DNA from: Vibrio fortis
GTDB taxonomy: Bacteria; Pseudomonadota; Gammaproteobacteria; Enterobacterales; Vibrionaceae
Reading direction: 5' to 3'
Assembly (NCBI RefSeq): GCF_000695685.1
Contig: NZ_JFFR01000027.1
Span: 310,001 to 374,000, forward strand
DNA length: 64,000 nt
Position numbers and translations under genes: made by a program
The notes under the pieces: generated by a model
Told to the model about the DNA's origin: nothing
What the model saw: the letters and a program-made list of their open reading frames with translations, nothing else
Database searches by the model: none
Shown: one piece after another, positions 42,812 through 51,544 of the stretch
How positions within the stretch are numbered: position 1 is the first letter of the stretch
How the letters are laid out: the number at the start of each line of letters is the position of its first letter

Positions 42812-44095
42812 CTAGCTATTTTTAAGCCACACATCTTGGTTTTGTGCTGCTTTCTTCTTCTTTTTCTTCTTACCTGTTCCGGCTGGTGGCGCGACTGGTT
42901 TAAGCGCTGCAATCAGTTCTGCAACCGCTTCTGCATCCACTTCAAAGCCTTCTACTTGCTCTCGATCCAGACGAATCTTGTTCTTCTTCTCGATGATCTT
43001 GAAGTGGTGGTAGTCTTCATGGTCGATCAAAGACAACGCCAAACCAACCTCTCCTGCACGACCACTCCGGCCAATACGGTGCATATAGTCTGATGGGCTA
43101 CGCGGTAGATCGAAGTTAATCACAACTGGTAGCTTCTCAATGTCTAAACCACGAGCTGCAATATCAGTCGCAATAAGTACGTCGATTTCACCCAACTTAA
43201 AGTCTTCTAGAATGCGAGTACGGGAGCCTTGACCTTTATCACCATGGAATACTTCCGCAATGATACCGCGCTTGTACAGTTTATCCGCTAAGTGCTCACA
43301 GCCATTTTTTGAGTTAACAAAAATTAGAGCTTGTCGCCATTGATTCTCTTTAATTAAGTGCGCCAATAGTGCGGTTTTACGTCCCTTCTCTACTTCAAAT
43401 ACACGCTGAACAAGCGTGCTTGCATTCGCGCTTTGTAGCTGAACCTCAAGCGGGTCGTTAAGTAGTTCTTCAGTCAGCGCTTGCACTTGTTCTGGGAACG
43501 TCGCAGAGAAAAGCAAAGTCTGTTTTTTAGTAGGCAATAACTTACGAATGGCGTCTAGCTCTTCGGTAAAGCCAAGACTCAGCATTCGGTCAGCTTCATC
43601 GAGGATCAGCGTTTTTACACGATCCAACTTAACTGCGTTGCTAGAAACCAAATCAAGTAGTCGACCCGGTGTCGCAACAAGAATATCAGCACCACCACGT
43701 AGGGCTTGCATCTGGCGATTTACTGATACACCACCAAATACACAAACCGTTTTAATCGCACCATTAAAATGCACAGCGTACGACTTTACGCTGTCTGATA
43801 CTTGCTTTGCCAATTCTCGGGTTGGAACCAAGATAAGTCCTGAAACATGGTTTCCTTTACCACGGCTTACCGGGCTTTCATGGTAAACCTGTTGTAATAG
43901 CGGCAGTGCAAAGGCTGCGGTTTTGCCTGAACCCGTATTTGCTCCAGCAATAAGGTCACGGCCTTGTAATACACTCGGAATCACTTGTGCTTGAATAGGC
44001 GTGGGTTGTTGATACTCAAGCTCAGTTAAGCGAGAAACAAGTGGCGAGATTAAACCAAGTTCAGAAAAGTTGGTTGGTGTCGTGGTATCAGTCAT
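42812..44095 (-). CDS. rhlE: DEAD-box RNA helicase (RhlE-like)
   Basis: 427 residues. All motifs are present: Q motif (FSELGLISPLVSRLTELEYQQPTPIQAQ), I AGANTGSGKTAA, Ia PTRELAKQ, Ib TPGRLLD, II DEADRM, III SAT, IV IFVNSK, V ATDIAARGLDI, VI HRIGRSGR. The C-terminal tail is short and basic (KKKKKKKAAQNQDVWLKNS). It unwinds RNA duplexes in ribosome assembly or mRNA decay. RhlE is the closest named group by motif and length; assignment among RhlE/SrmB types is not certain. Confidence 0.88.
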   Translation of the reverse strand: MTDTTTPTNFSELGLISPLVSRLTELEYQQPTPIQAQVIPSVLQGRDLIAGANTGSGKTAAFALPLLQQVYHESPVSRGKGNHVSGLILVPTRELAKQVSDSVKSYAVHFNGAIKTVCVFGGVSVNRQMQALRGGADILVATPGRLLDLVSSNAVKLDRVKTLILDEADRMLSLGFTEELDAIRKLLPTKKQTLLFSATFPEQVQALTEELLNDPLEVQLQSANASTLVQRVFEVEKGRKTALLAHLIKENQWRQALIFVNSKNGCEHLADKLYKRGIIAEVFHGDKGQGSRTRILEDFKLGEIDVLIATDIAARGLDIEKLPVVINFDLPRSPSDYMHRIGRSGRAGEVGLALSLIDHEDYHHFKIIEKKNKIRLDREQVEGFEVDAEAVAELIAALKPVAPPAGTGKKKKKKKAAQNQDVWLKNS

Positions 44096-44252
44096 TAATG
44101 GAAGAGACTCAATGATAAAATAGAGCGCGCTATACTAGCGCATTTACGCCTCTTTCCGTACTGATTTCCTTGTAATTACCTAAATCCAAGCTCAACTAAA
44201 GCGAGGTATCAGGTAAATCTTATTAAATGGAGCTTTGAACTCTACCAACTCA

Positions 44253-44978
44253 TCATTGATTAAACCATCCGGCGACGGTTTGTTCCGGTTGATAGGAGTT
44301 GGGTTTGGTGAGCCACACCGCTACCGCATCCGGCTTAACGACAAGTGGACTAAAATCAATATCAAACTCCCAACTTGATTCGCCACGTTGAAAGCCGTTA
44401 TAAACCACCACGAAGTCATGTTCGAGCTCTCTGCCACGATTCTCACCCGCTTTCACTTGAGTTACTTGGTTCATCGCGAGTAGGACGATATGAGCAACAT
44501 AGTCGCCATCCCCTTCGTAGTTCACTTTAAAGGTATTGTCCGAGCGGTTTAGACTCAAAGCGGGCTTATCAGTTTGCTGCATCGAAGGCAATGTGCGATC
44601 AAGCCAGTTAAAGTAACCACGCCACTCTTTACCATCGACCACAAAGCCTGGTGTATAAACGCTGCTTACAACTCCATAAGCTTTATACAAACGCTGTTTT
44701 TGACTAAACGCTTGGCTAGCGAATTTGTCACTCCAACCTAGATAGTTCCAATAGTCGACATGGTATGCAAGTGGGATTACCTCTTGCCAGAGTTCAGGGT
44801 GGGTTTCGAGCTTACTCAAATACTCATCAGCCGGAGGACAACTCGAGCACCCTTCTGATGTGAATAACTCGATAATTTGAGCAGGTTGGCCTTTATGCTC
44901 CCAACTTTCAGCAAGAATTGGTGTTGAACACAGCGCAAGCGGTATACCTAGCCAATGACTTTTGCAGATACGACTCAT
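44253..44978 (-). CDS. DUF1223 family periplasmic thioredoxin-like protein
   Basis: 241 residues with a signal peptide (GIPLALCSTPILA before ESWEHKGQ). Core: IIELFTSEGCSSCPPADEYLSKLE (CxxC) and AYHVDYWNYLGWSDKFASQAFSQKQRLYKAYG, then GFVVDGKEWRGY. This is the DUF1223 pattern, a thioredoxin-fold family. The CxxC may be redox active. Substrate and partners unknown. Monocistronic. Confidence 0.88.
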   Translation of the reverse strand: MSRICKSHWLGIPLALCSTPILAESWEHKGQPAQIIELFTSEGCSSCPPADEYLSKLETHPELWQEVIPLAYHVDYWNYLGWSDKFASQAFSQKQRLYKAYGVVSSVYTPGFVVDGKEWRGYFNWLDRTLPSMQQTDKPALSLNRSDNTFKVNYEGDGDYVAHIVLLAMNQVTQVKAGENRGRELEHDFVVVYNGFQRGESSWEFDIDFSPLVVKPDAVAVWLTKPNSYQPEQTVAGWFNQ

Positions 44979-45071
44979 AGCGACTCCTTTCCTGATCTTT
45001 CTTATCTCATGTGCATTAAGTGCACCAAGTTATAGATAAGACCGAGTCGTCATTAGTTTCCTTTCAGGCAC

Positions 45072-45100
45072 AAAAAAGCCAGCTACATGAGCTGGCTTTC
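45072..45100 (-). terminator. Terminator after the 62-aa gene
   Basis: On the minus strand AAAGCCAGCTCATGTAGCTGGCTTTTTTG: nine-pair stem, short loop and six Ts, 22 bp after the stop. Confidence 0.9.
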
Positions 45101-45121
45101 ATCAATTCTTATCTCGCAAGA

Positions 45122-45310
45122 TTAACGGTAGATACCGATATCTTTTTGCATGTGACCAGAAAGGTCGCTTGCGTAGTAGCTGCGAGGAGTGTTATCAACG
45201 AACAGGATATCGATGATGTGTGCAATCAGTCCTTTGAAGTTAACCGCGTAGGTCTTCTTATCCATAGAGTTTGGAACAGCGATAGTATTCATTTGCATTG
45301 CTTGAGCCAT
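45122..45310 (-). CDS. 62-aa small protein, DUF1127-like tail
   Basis: ATG at 45310 with AGAGG five to six bases upstream, and its own terminator, make it a real gene. The N-terminus (MAQAMQMNTIAVPNSMDKK) is polar; a hydrophobic stretch LIAHIIDILFV follows. The end SDLSGHMQKDIGIYR resembles the 'L-D-IG-l-R' motif of DUF1127 proteins, but the arginine-rich part is missing. Small DUF1127 proteins affect RNA or phosphate metabolism elsewhere; I would not transfer that. It stands alone, expressed from the AT-rich region to its right. Confidence 0.6.
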   Translation of the reverse strand: MAQAMQMNTIAVPNSMDKKTYAVNFKGLIAHIIDILFVDNTPRSYYASDLSGHMQKDIGIYR

Positions 45311-45530
45311 GATTGCCTCTCTATAAATTTTTTAAGTGTTTCGTCTTGTTGGTGAGAATAATAGGCGATTATTTGCAGGTTAAAAAATGACAAAAACTAG
45401 AAGTTCGGATTAGTTTTTCTAATAAAACAAACCATTAACAACCGTATAGAATACGCACTCACACAAAGTGAATTTAAATTCAAATTTACGCTTAAAACTT
45501 GAATTTAGTACAAATTAGACTCTAAACAAA

Positions 45531-45584
45531 GAGGCCAAGGTCACAAAAAATTTACATAAATAAATTCTTTGCTCGCTTGGCCTC
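45531..45584 (-). terminator. Long-loop inverted repeat after alx, possible terminator
   Basis: GAGGCCAAG (45531-45539) and CTTGGCCTC (45576-45584) form a 9-bp stem around a 36-base, AT-rich loop that holds its own small AATTT/AAATT pairing. On the minus strand the stem is followed by TTTGTTTAGAG. It lies 38 bp after the alx stop, so it is probably its terminator, though the loop is longer than usual. Confidence 0.55.
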
Positions 45585-45621
45585 GAGAAAATAACCACTA
45601 TTTAGATAAGTTATTTTGACT

Positions 45622-46623
45622 TTAATTTGTCTGTTCTATGTCTGACTTATTTCCATAGATAGATGCTATAACCGCTACTGTCATGGTGGTGATTAAAACG
45701 CCCAATGACCAATAAGTCGGAATCGCATATTCGCTTTCCACCAGCAGCATCTTGATACCAATAAATACCATGATGAACGCCAGTGCTGGTTTGAGGTAGA
45801 TGAACTTGTCCATCATGCCTTGTAGTACAAAGTACAGCGAGCGAAGACCTAACAACGCAAATACGTTAGCCGCCAAAACCAAAAACGGTTCTTGTGTCAC
45901 TGCGAAGATTGCAGGGATAGAGTCTAGTGCGAACATTACATCCATGACTGCAATTGCACCAATCACCAACATCATCGGGGTGATCATCCATTTAACGCCT
46001 TGCTTCACGACTAATGACGCGCCATGAAACTCTTCGGTCACAGGCATCACTTTACGTAACAGCTTTTCAGGTAGCGTATTCACGCTCTCCTCTTCGCCTT
46101 TATCAAGCGCCAATTTCACACCAGTTGCGATAAGGAATGCTGCAAACACATACAGTACCCAATGGTATTGTGCTAGTAACTGAGCGCCTAACGCGATCAT
46201 CACCGCGCGTAACACTAGTGCACCAATCACACCCCATAGCAACGCTCTAGGACGTAAATGCTCAGGTACTTGGTACTGACCAAAGATCATCGCGAAAACA
46301 AACAGGTTATCTACGCTAAGCGATTTCTCTAACAGATAGCCCGTGATAAACGAGACCGTTGCTTTCTCTGCAGTGTAGTCGCTATGAGGCGCATAGAATT
46401 CCCAAAACAGATAGATTGAGCCTGCAAACAGGAATGCGAGCAAAAACCAAAAGATGCTCCACACCGTCGCTTTCTTAATGGTGACATTGCCACCACGAGT
46501 CTGATAGATATCGACAGAAACTAATACTAACGTCAGTATGAAGAAGCCCACGTAAGTCATCACATCTGGTGACGTTGACAACGCGTCTTGCTGAGTTGAT
46601 AAAAGAGATTGAGTTGAGTTCAT
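45622..46623 (-). CDS. alx: TerC-family membrane protein Alx
   Basis: 333 residues with about nine membrane segments. FITGYLLEKSLSVDNLFVFAMIF and VIGAIAVMDVMFALDSIPAIFAVTQEPFLVLAANVFALLGLRSLYFVL carry the paired Asp/Ser/Asn residues of the TerC/Alx metal-ion site. ATG at 46623 follows CGGAGGAATA. It is preceded by a yybP-ykoY riboswitch (46706-46815), the Mn2+-responsive element that controls E. coli alx, so manganese (or alkaline pH acting through it) is the likely signal. Role: manganese export or homeostasis. Confidence 0.93.
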   Translation of the reverse strand: MNSTQSLLSTQQDALSTSPDVMTYVGFFILTLVLVSVDIYQTRGGNVTIKKATVWSIFWFLLAFLFAGSIYLFWEFYAPHSDYTAEKATVSFITGYLLEKSLSVDNLFVFAMIFGQYQVPEHLRPRALLWGVIGALVLRAVMIALGAQLLAQYHWVLYVFAAFLIATGVKLALDKGEEESVNTLPEKLLRKVMPVTEEFHGASLVVKQGVKWMITPMMLVIGAIAVMDVMFALDSIPAIFAVTQEPFLVLAANVFALLGLRSLYFVLQGMMDKFIYLKPALAFIMVFIGIKMLLVESEYAIPTYWSLGVLITTMTVAVIASIYGNKSDIEQTN

Positions 46624-46634
46624 TATTCCTCCGG

Positions 46635-46662
46635 GCGGAAGAACTGTTCAAAGACCTTCCGC
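46635..46662 (-). promoter_or_regulatory. Hairpin next to the alx ribosome site
   Basis: On the minus strand GCGGAAG and CTTCCGC form a 7-bp stem with a 14-base loop, ending two bases before CGGAGG, the alx Shine-Dalgarno. It could act as the expression platform by shifting with the Shine-Dalgarno in the ligand-dependent structures. Inference from position. Confidence 0.5.
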
Positions 46663-46705
46663 AAACAAAACAGATCAAGGTCCAAAATGGCACTTGATTG
46701 TGATT

Positions 46706-46815
46706 GCGTTGGTCTCGTTGAAGTGAAATATGGGATTTCACCTTTACGCACCGGATAGGCACTTGGCCTAACGAGATGACGATACGTAAACTTGCGCTAA
46801 CTACTCCCCAAACGC
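46706..46815 (-). ncRNA. yybP-ykoY Mn2+ riboswitch upstream of alx
   Basis: Minus strand, about 110 nt. It opens with GCGTTTGG that pairs with CCAACGC at the 3' end (P1; 46808-46815 with 46706-46712), followed at once by the hallmark GGGGAGTAG. A second hallmark is CAACGAGACC just before the 3' P1 arm. The internal part carries paired arms including TAGGCC...GGTGC and GTGAAATCCCATATTTCAC, plus a GTCATC segment. The element is about 85 bp before the alx ATG. Family and partner gene agree. Confidence 0.85.
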
Positions 46816-46862
46816 GTGGATAATATTCCCGAATTTGTGTTTCGTCTATATAAATTTGCACT

Positions 46863-46898
46863 AAAAAAACAAAAAGAGGCAAAAAGCCCCTTTTGTTT
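46863..46898 (-). terminator. Terminator upstream of the riboswitch
   Basis: On the minus strand ACAAAAGGGGC-TTTTT-GCCTCTTTTTGT followed by TTTTTTT. It lies between the 31-aa gene and the riboswitch, so it probably ends transcripts from the miniprotein gene and insulates the alx leader. Confidence 0.8.
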
Positions 46899-46957
46899 GT
46901 TGTCGTTGTTAACTGCAGGTGTCAGCCATAGATCGTACTAATCTCTAGCGTTCTTTC

Positions 46958-47053
46958 CTACAGTCCTGCAATAGGTACGAAGTAAACCAGCGCCGACCAA
47001 ACCGACACCCAACCTACTACGGCTACCGCATCCAACCAATCTTTCTTCCACAT
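46958..47053 (-). CDS. 31-aa putative membrane miniprotein upstream of the alx riboswitch
   Basis: ATG at 47053 with AGGAG seven bases upstream. The product begins MWKKDWLDAVAVVGW and has one hydrophobic stretch of about 20 residues with four Trp, ending FVPIAGL. Polar and basic ends flank a likely single membrane helix. It lies 63 bp after the phosphoesterase stop and is followed by a terminator, so it may be the last cistron of that operon or have its own promoter. The strong ribosome site and composition support a real gene. I do not recognise it. Confidence 0.6.
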   Translation of the reverse strand: MWKKDWLDAVAVVGWVSVWSALVYFVPIAGL

Positions 47054-47116
47054 GTTTCGTCTCCTGCCAAATAGAGCAACTGCGAAACATCAAGCAAAAA
47101 AGATACCAAAAAAGTA

Positions 47117-48862
47117 TTAATGTACTTTTTTATAGCAAACCAAACAGTTCTGAGCGTCACGAGTGTTTAACGCCTCTGGATTTGCTTTTAAAAACTCAAT
47201 GAAACAGTCCGCCATGGATAGCGTAGTCACTGTCCCTTCTCCCTGCATATTAAGCACTGCGTCATAGCCTTCTTTGCCTTTCATGGTATAGGCAGATGAC
47301 GAGCCACGATACATCTGTTGACGCTCAACGGGTTGCCAATCACCATTACGAAAGATTTCTAGATGATGAATTCGATGTCCTACCGGTGCTTCTGCGTGGT
47401 AACAAAATCTTAGATTATGGGTATAAGGAAAACTGCCTGAACCTGTACCAACGACGCCATTATCAAGCGCATTATTAATTGCACCTTCCAACATAGCGGC
47501 AATGGTTTCACCATTTATTTGATACGTTCCTATCGGTACGGCAAACGGTAGTAGCTTTCCGGCAATATCTGCAACTGATACATCACCAGCGTTTAGAGAA
47601 TTACGCACACCACCAGCATTGTGAATTGCAAAGTCCACATCCAAACCACGTTGGTTCATTGCATAGTGGAAGGACTGAGCGACAAGCGGCGCTAGCTCAC
47701 TTGGCCCTTTTGCATCAGGCACCCGGACATGACGTAGCTTATCCGTTGCTGTCGCGATAATTTGCTGTTGTAGCTGACGTACTCGCGGAAGGTACTTGTC
47801 GGTTAAGATACACTGAATATCTTGGTCTTTTTTACATACAGAGATATGGGGATGGTTATTCAAGTACTCACAAGCGAGGTCGTGAGCATCCCCCTGACCT
47901 ACTTCACTGAGTTTTGCATCGATAAACAGACGACGGCCAAGAAGCAATTCATTTCGACCATTGAAGTGCACTACTTTTCCAGACTCATCAAATTCAATCT
48001 CACAGTGGCCTAAAGACATAGAGTGGAAGCCAGCTTGAACGACGTAGGTATCATTGATTTTCACGCCATACTCGTCATCTTTAATCAAGCCAATGTCGGA
48101 AAAGTCACCCTGTAACCTGTGGCTATGCCCTCCAACAATAAGTCCAATACCGTCTACTTGATTCGCCATTTCCAAATCACCCTCATAACCTAAGTGACTG
48201 AGTAAAATGGTCTTATTGATACCTTCTTGCTGAATTTGCTCGATGGTGGCTCTAGCCGTAGCTACGGCGTTCTCAAACGGTGTGTCGATATCTGGGTTCG
48301 CAATCAGCCCCATTTGGTCGATACTAAGGCCGAAGATAGCGACTGGCTCACCATCAAACTCTTTTACAATGTAGCTCGCGCTACGCGTATCAGGAAGGAA
48401 TGCTATGACTTGGCTATTGTCAGCTAACGTATGAGTTTTCTTGATATCCTCATTCGATAAATTCCAGTTACCCGCCAACAAAGGAAATTGAATGCGTTTA
48501 GCAAACTCGGCAACAGGTTCATTACCCATATCGAGTTCGTGATTTCCTAGTGTCATTGCATCGATGTTGAGCGCATTCAACAAGTCCGCATTGGCTTTTC
48601 CCTTAAACAGAGAAAAGTACAACGTCCCTTGGAAGCAGTCCCCAGCGTGGAGAAACAGCGTATCTTTGCCCTGTCGAGTGGCATCTTCTTTTAGCTGCTT
48701 GAATCGAGTTGCGATGCGAGCAAAACCACCAGCGCTTACATAAGGCTCTATGATTTGCTCATTCACTTTTAGTGATAGTTGTAATGACGTTGGTTCAAAG
48801 TATGAGTGGGTGTCATTAATATGCGCCAATACCAGTTTCGCTGGCTTATTCTTTTTTGTCAT
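47117..48862 (-). CDS. 5'-nucleotidase/metallophosphoesterase (UshA-like) without signal peptide
   Basis: 581 residues. N-terminal metallophosphatase: LAHINDTHSYFEP (metal site), LHAGDCFQG, MTLGNHELDMG, LSHLGYEGD, IVGGHSHRL. The C-terminal 5'-nucleotidase domain starts about 350 (IHNAGGVRNSLNAGDVSVADI, GSGSFPYTHNLRF). UshA and related nucleotidases are periplasmic, but the N-terminus here (MTKKNKPAKLVLAHINDTH) has no hydrophobic signal; a cytoplasmic enzyme or a misassigned start is possible. I see no better upstream start. Likely substrates: nucleotides or UDP-sugars. Confidence 0.86.
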   Translation of the reverse strand: MTKKNKPAKLVLAHINDTHSYFEPTSLQLSLKVNEQIIEPYVSAGGFARIATRFKQLKEDATRQGKDTLFLHAGDCFQGTLYFSLFKGKANADLLNALNIDAMTLGNHELDMGNEPVAEFAKRIQFPLLAGNWNLSNEDIKKTHTLADNSQVIAFLPDTRSASYIVKEFDGEPVAIFGLSIDQMGLIANPDIDTPFENAVATARATIEQIQQEGINKTILLSHLGYEGDLEMANQVDGIGLIVGGHSHRLQGDFSDIGLIKDDEYGVKINDTYVVQAGFHSMSLGHCEIEFDESGKVVHFNGRNELLLGRRLFIDAKLSEVGQGDAHDLACEYLNNHPHISVCKKDQDIQCILTDKYLPRVRQLQQQIIATATDKLRHVRVPDAKGPSELAPLVAQSFHYAMNQRGLDVDFAIHNAGGVRNSLNAGDVSVADIAGKLLPFAVPIGTYQINGETIAAMLEGAINNALDNGVVGTGSGSFPYTHNLRFCYHAEAPVGHRIHHLEIFRNGDWQPVERQQMYRGSSSAYTMKGKEGYDAVLNMQGEGTVTTLSMADCFIEFLKANPEALNTRDAQNCLVCYKKVH

Positions 48863-49098
48863 ATGTTCTCTCTCTTCTTCCCTTCATACTAGGTCGGGAA
48901 TCATGACAGAATCGTGAATTTTATGAAACAGCACTGCAAAAAAATACGCGTGATAGATCAATAATCACATTCGGTTCGTTTAAACTTTAGACTCTGTTTT
49001 GTGACAACAGAATACACCTAGCACAAAAATATCGATTATGATTATAGATATCTGTTTGCTTTCAAAGCATTAGCAGATCTTCTGTTAGGAGTAAGCCT

Positions 49099-50739
49099 AT
49101 GCAATTAGAACGAATCGAGATTTCTGGATTCAGAGGTATCAAACGGATGTCACTGGCATTCGATGAGCTCACAACGTTAATCGGTGAAAATACTTGGGGT
49201 AAATCTTCACTGCTTGATGCTTTGTCTGTTGTACTCCCCGCCGATGGCGTGCCTTATCAATTCGAGATGACAGACTTTCATGTAGACTATTCAGTCTCGC
49301 ACCCGCAATCGCAACACCTGCAGATTGTGCTATCCCTAAAAGCAAATGATAAATCAGAGTTGAATGCTGGGCGTTATCGCAAACTCAAGCCAATATGGGT
49401 TCAAGATGAACATGGTACTTATCGAATCTATTATCGAATCAGCGCAACGCTAGAGCAGTATGAAACCACGACTCACTACGCCTTTCTCGATTTAGACGGT
49501 AACCCACTTAAACTGCACCATTCAGAGAAGCTGGCTCAAGAACTCATGACTCTCCACCCTGTTATTCGCCTTCGAGATGCTCGTCATTTTGATCGTCCGT
49601 TTAATGGCAATGGAAATGGTAACGGCCATCAGACTCGGATTGAAAAGCGTATCGATAATACCTGCCGTCGACTCATGGCGATACCAGGCCATGTCAATAA
49701 AGGTGAAATGCGCAGCAGTTTAGATTCGATGCAGAGTCTAATAGAGCACTATTTCTCTTTTAAAAGCGTTTCACGTAAAAACCCTCGCAAACAACGCGAT
49801 GGACTTATGTATTCAACGGGAATCAACGACAAGAGCATTCATGAACTCGTTGAAGAGACCAACAATAAACAGACACGTTTGCTGTTTATGGGCTTACTTA
49901 ATGCTTACCTTCATGCCAAAGGGCCAAATGACTTAAGACGCTGTGCACGGCCACTTTTGATCTTAGAGGATCCTGAGGGTCGTTTGCATCCAACGCACCT
50001 TGCGAGAGCCTGGAGCTTGTTGCAAAAACTGCCGATGCAGAAAATCCTGACGACTAACAGTGGCGAGTTATTAGCAGCGGTGCCTTTGCACTCTATTCGC
50101 CGTCTAGTGCGTCAATCAGACAAAACCATCGCCAATCAATTGAACATCTCTCACTTTAGTAAAGACGAACTTCGGCGTATCGGTTTCCATATTCGTTTTC
50201 ATCGTTCGGGAGCCTTGTTCGCTCGTTGTTGGCTGCTAGTGGAGGGAGAGACGGAAGTCTGGTTGTTCAATGAGTTAGCGAATCAATGCGGCTATAACTT
50301 AGCGGCAGAAGGTGTGCAGATTATTGAATTCGCCCAATCTGGGTTAAAAGCGCTGATTAAGGTAGCTAAAGAGTTTGGTATAGATTGGCATGTCGTGACG
50401 GATGGCGATGCGGCTGGTAAGAAATACGCTGCGACTGTACTCGCTAAACTTGATAATGACCAACCCCGGCACCGACTCACAGAGTTACCAGAGAAGGACA
50501 TCGAACACTACCTTTATATGAATGGCTTTGAGAGCTTCTTTAGAGATATGGTGAAGATCCCTTACGATCACCCTATTCCGCCAAAGAAAGTCGTGGCTCG
50601 AGTGTTGAAGAAGCACGCTAAGCCTGATCTGGCGCTTGCTATCGTCTCACACTGTGAAAATCGAGGTCTTGAGTGCATTCCTCTTTTGCTTCGCTGGACA
50701 CTTAAACGAGTCATTACCATGGCCAACGGCAACACATAG
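49099..50739 (+). CDS. ybjD: OLD-family ATP-dependent nuclease YbjD (DUF2813)
   Basis: 546 residues, close to E. coli YbjD. N-terminal ABC-type ATPase: FRGIKRMSLAFDELTTLIGENTWGKSSLLDAL (Walker A, GENTWGKS), Walker B region LLILEDPEGRLHPTHLARA near 290, and TTNSGELLAAVPL near 315. The C-terminal TOPRIM domain (about 375-500) has LLVEGETEVWLF (Glu) and VVTDGDAAGKKYA (DxD). A GNGNGNGH patch interrupts the ATPase insert near 170. OLD proteins cleave or nick DNA; related systems (Gabija GajA) act in phage defence, but YbjD is a core-genome gene with no gajB-like partner here. ATG follows AGGAG; single gene. Confidence 0.88.
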   Translation: MQLERIEISGFRGIKRMSLAFDELTTLIGENTWGKSSLLDALSVVLPADGVPYQFEMTDFHVDYSVSHPQSQHLQIVLSLKANDKSELNAGRYRKLKPIWVQDEHGTYRIYYRISATLEQYETTTHYAFLDLDGNPLKLHHSEKLAQELMTLHPVIRLRDARHFDRPFNGNGNGNGHQTRIEKRIDNTCRRLMAIPGHVNKGEMRSSLDSMQSLIEHYFSFKSVSRKNPRKQRDGLMYSTGINDKSIHELVEETNNKQTRLLFMGLLNAYLHAKGPNDLRRCARPLLILEDPEGRLHPTHLARAWSLLQKLPMQKILTTNSGELLAAVPLHSIRRLVRQSDKTIANQLNISHFSKDELRRIGFHIRFHRSGALFARCWLLVEGETEVWLFNELANQCGYNLAAEGVQIIEFAQSGLKALIKVAKEFGIDWHVVTDGDAAGKKYAATVLAKLDNDQPRHRLTELPEKDIEHYLYMNGFESFFRDMVKIPYDHPIPPKKVVARVLKKHAKPDLALAIVSHCENRGLECIPLLLRWTLKRVITMANGNT

Positions 50740-50771
50740 CTCTTACAATTTAACTCTTCTTCCGTCTCAAA

Positions 50772-50800
50772 AAGAAAAAAGGCACACCAAGTGGTGTGCC
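50772..50800 (-). terminator. Terminator after the DUF1097 gene
   Basis: On the minus strand GGCACACCA-CT-TGGTGTGCC is followed by TTTTTTCTTTTT. It is 100 bp after the stop of the leftward DUF1097 gene and 40 bp after the ybjD stop on the other strand. Confidence 0.85.
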
Positions 50801-50899
50801 TGTATAAAAAGTCTATACAAATTAATTGGGGGTTATCTTTCACAGGGACATATCCAATCCGACAACACCACTGAAACCTACAATTACTTTTTCAATAAC

Positions 50900-51394
50900 T
50901 TACGCTTCAACGCGGTTGGCGTGCTGTTCTGCCTTTGGAGAAGATTGAGATGATTTTTCGTGAAGCCATACGCCACTCGTCTTCATCAAGTAACCAAACA
51001 CACCACCTAGCAGTAGTGAAGGCACGACTAGTTGCCAATCACCGGCAGCGGCAAACGTTGCACAAGAACCGATAAAAGTCCCTGGAATGTAAGCTAACCA
51101 GGTCTGTTTTGCTTGAATACACATGAAGAAAGCGACAATAGCAGTGATGACATAGCCTAGGATCTCTAAACCAGCAAAGGTAGAGCCATGAATGATAACC
51201 ATTGCCCAGAATACGCCTGTCATGTTAGTGAGTAAGCTGCTCAGCAGCCCTTTCACACCATCGGTAGGTGATGCGAAATAACTGGTGCACCCTAAGAAGC
51301 CCGCCCATGAGAGCAAACCAAAAGAGATAGCAATCCAGCCCCAAAGACCTGACAAAATACCTGTTGTTAACGAAATCGCGACTAATGTACTCAT
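50900..51394 (-). CDS. DUF1097 family membrane protein
   Basis: 164 residues from ATG 51394 (MSTLVAISLTTGILSGLWGWIAI); a longer frame to 51445 adds an unlikely N-terminus. Five or so membrane segments. FLGCTSYFASPTDGVKGLLSSLLTNMTGVFWAM and LAYIPGTFIGSCATFAAAGDWQLVVPSLLLGGVFGYLMK fit DUF1097 (YahC, permease-like half family). A polar tail (SSQSSPKAEQHANRVEA) ends it. Substrate unknown. Ribosome site is weak. Confidence 0.8.
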   Translation of the reverse strand: MSTLVAISLTTGILSGLWGWIAISFGLLSWAGFLGCTSYFASPTDGVKGLLSSLLTNMTGVFWAMVIIHGSTFAGLEILGYVITAIVAFFMCIQAKQTWLAYIPGTFIGSCATFAAAGDWQLVVPSLLLGGVFGYLMKTSGVWLHEKSSQSSPKAEQHANRVEA

Positions 51395-51544
51395 ACTATT
51401 TCTGAACTCACAGCGCTCGTTTAGCACTAAAATGTTCAGCCTCACTAGAAATCAAGTAGGCATAGTATGGTAACTAACAAAGAAAACGGACGATCTAAGT
51501 CACAATTATAATGTATGAAAGTGACGCTTTATCAGTAGATAGAG

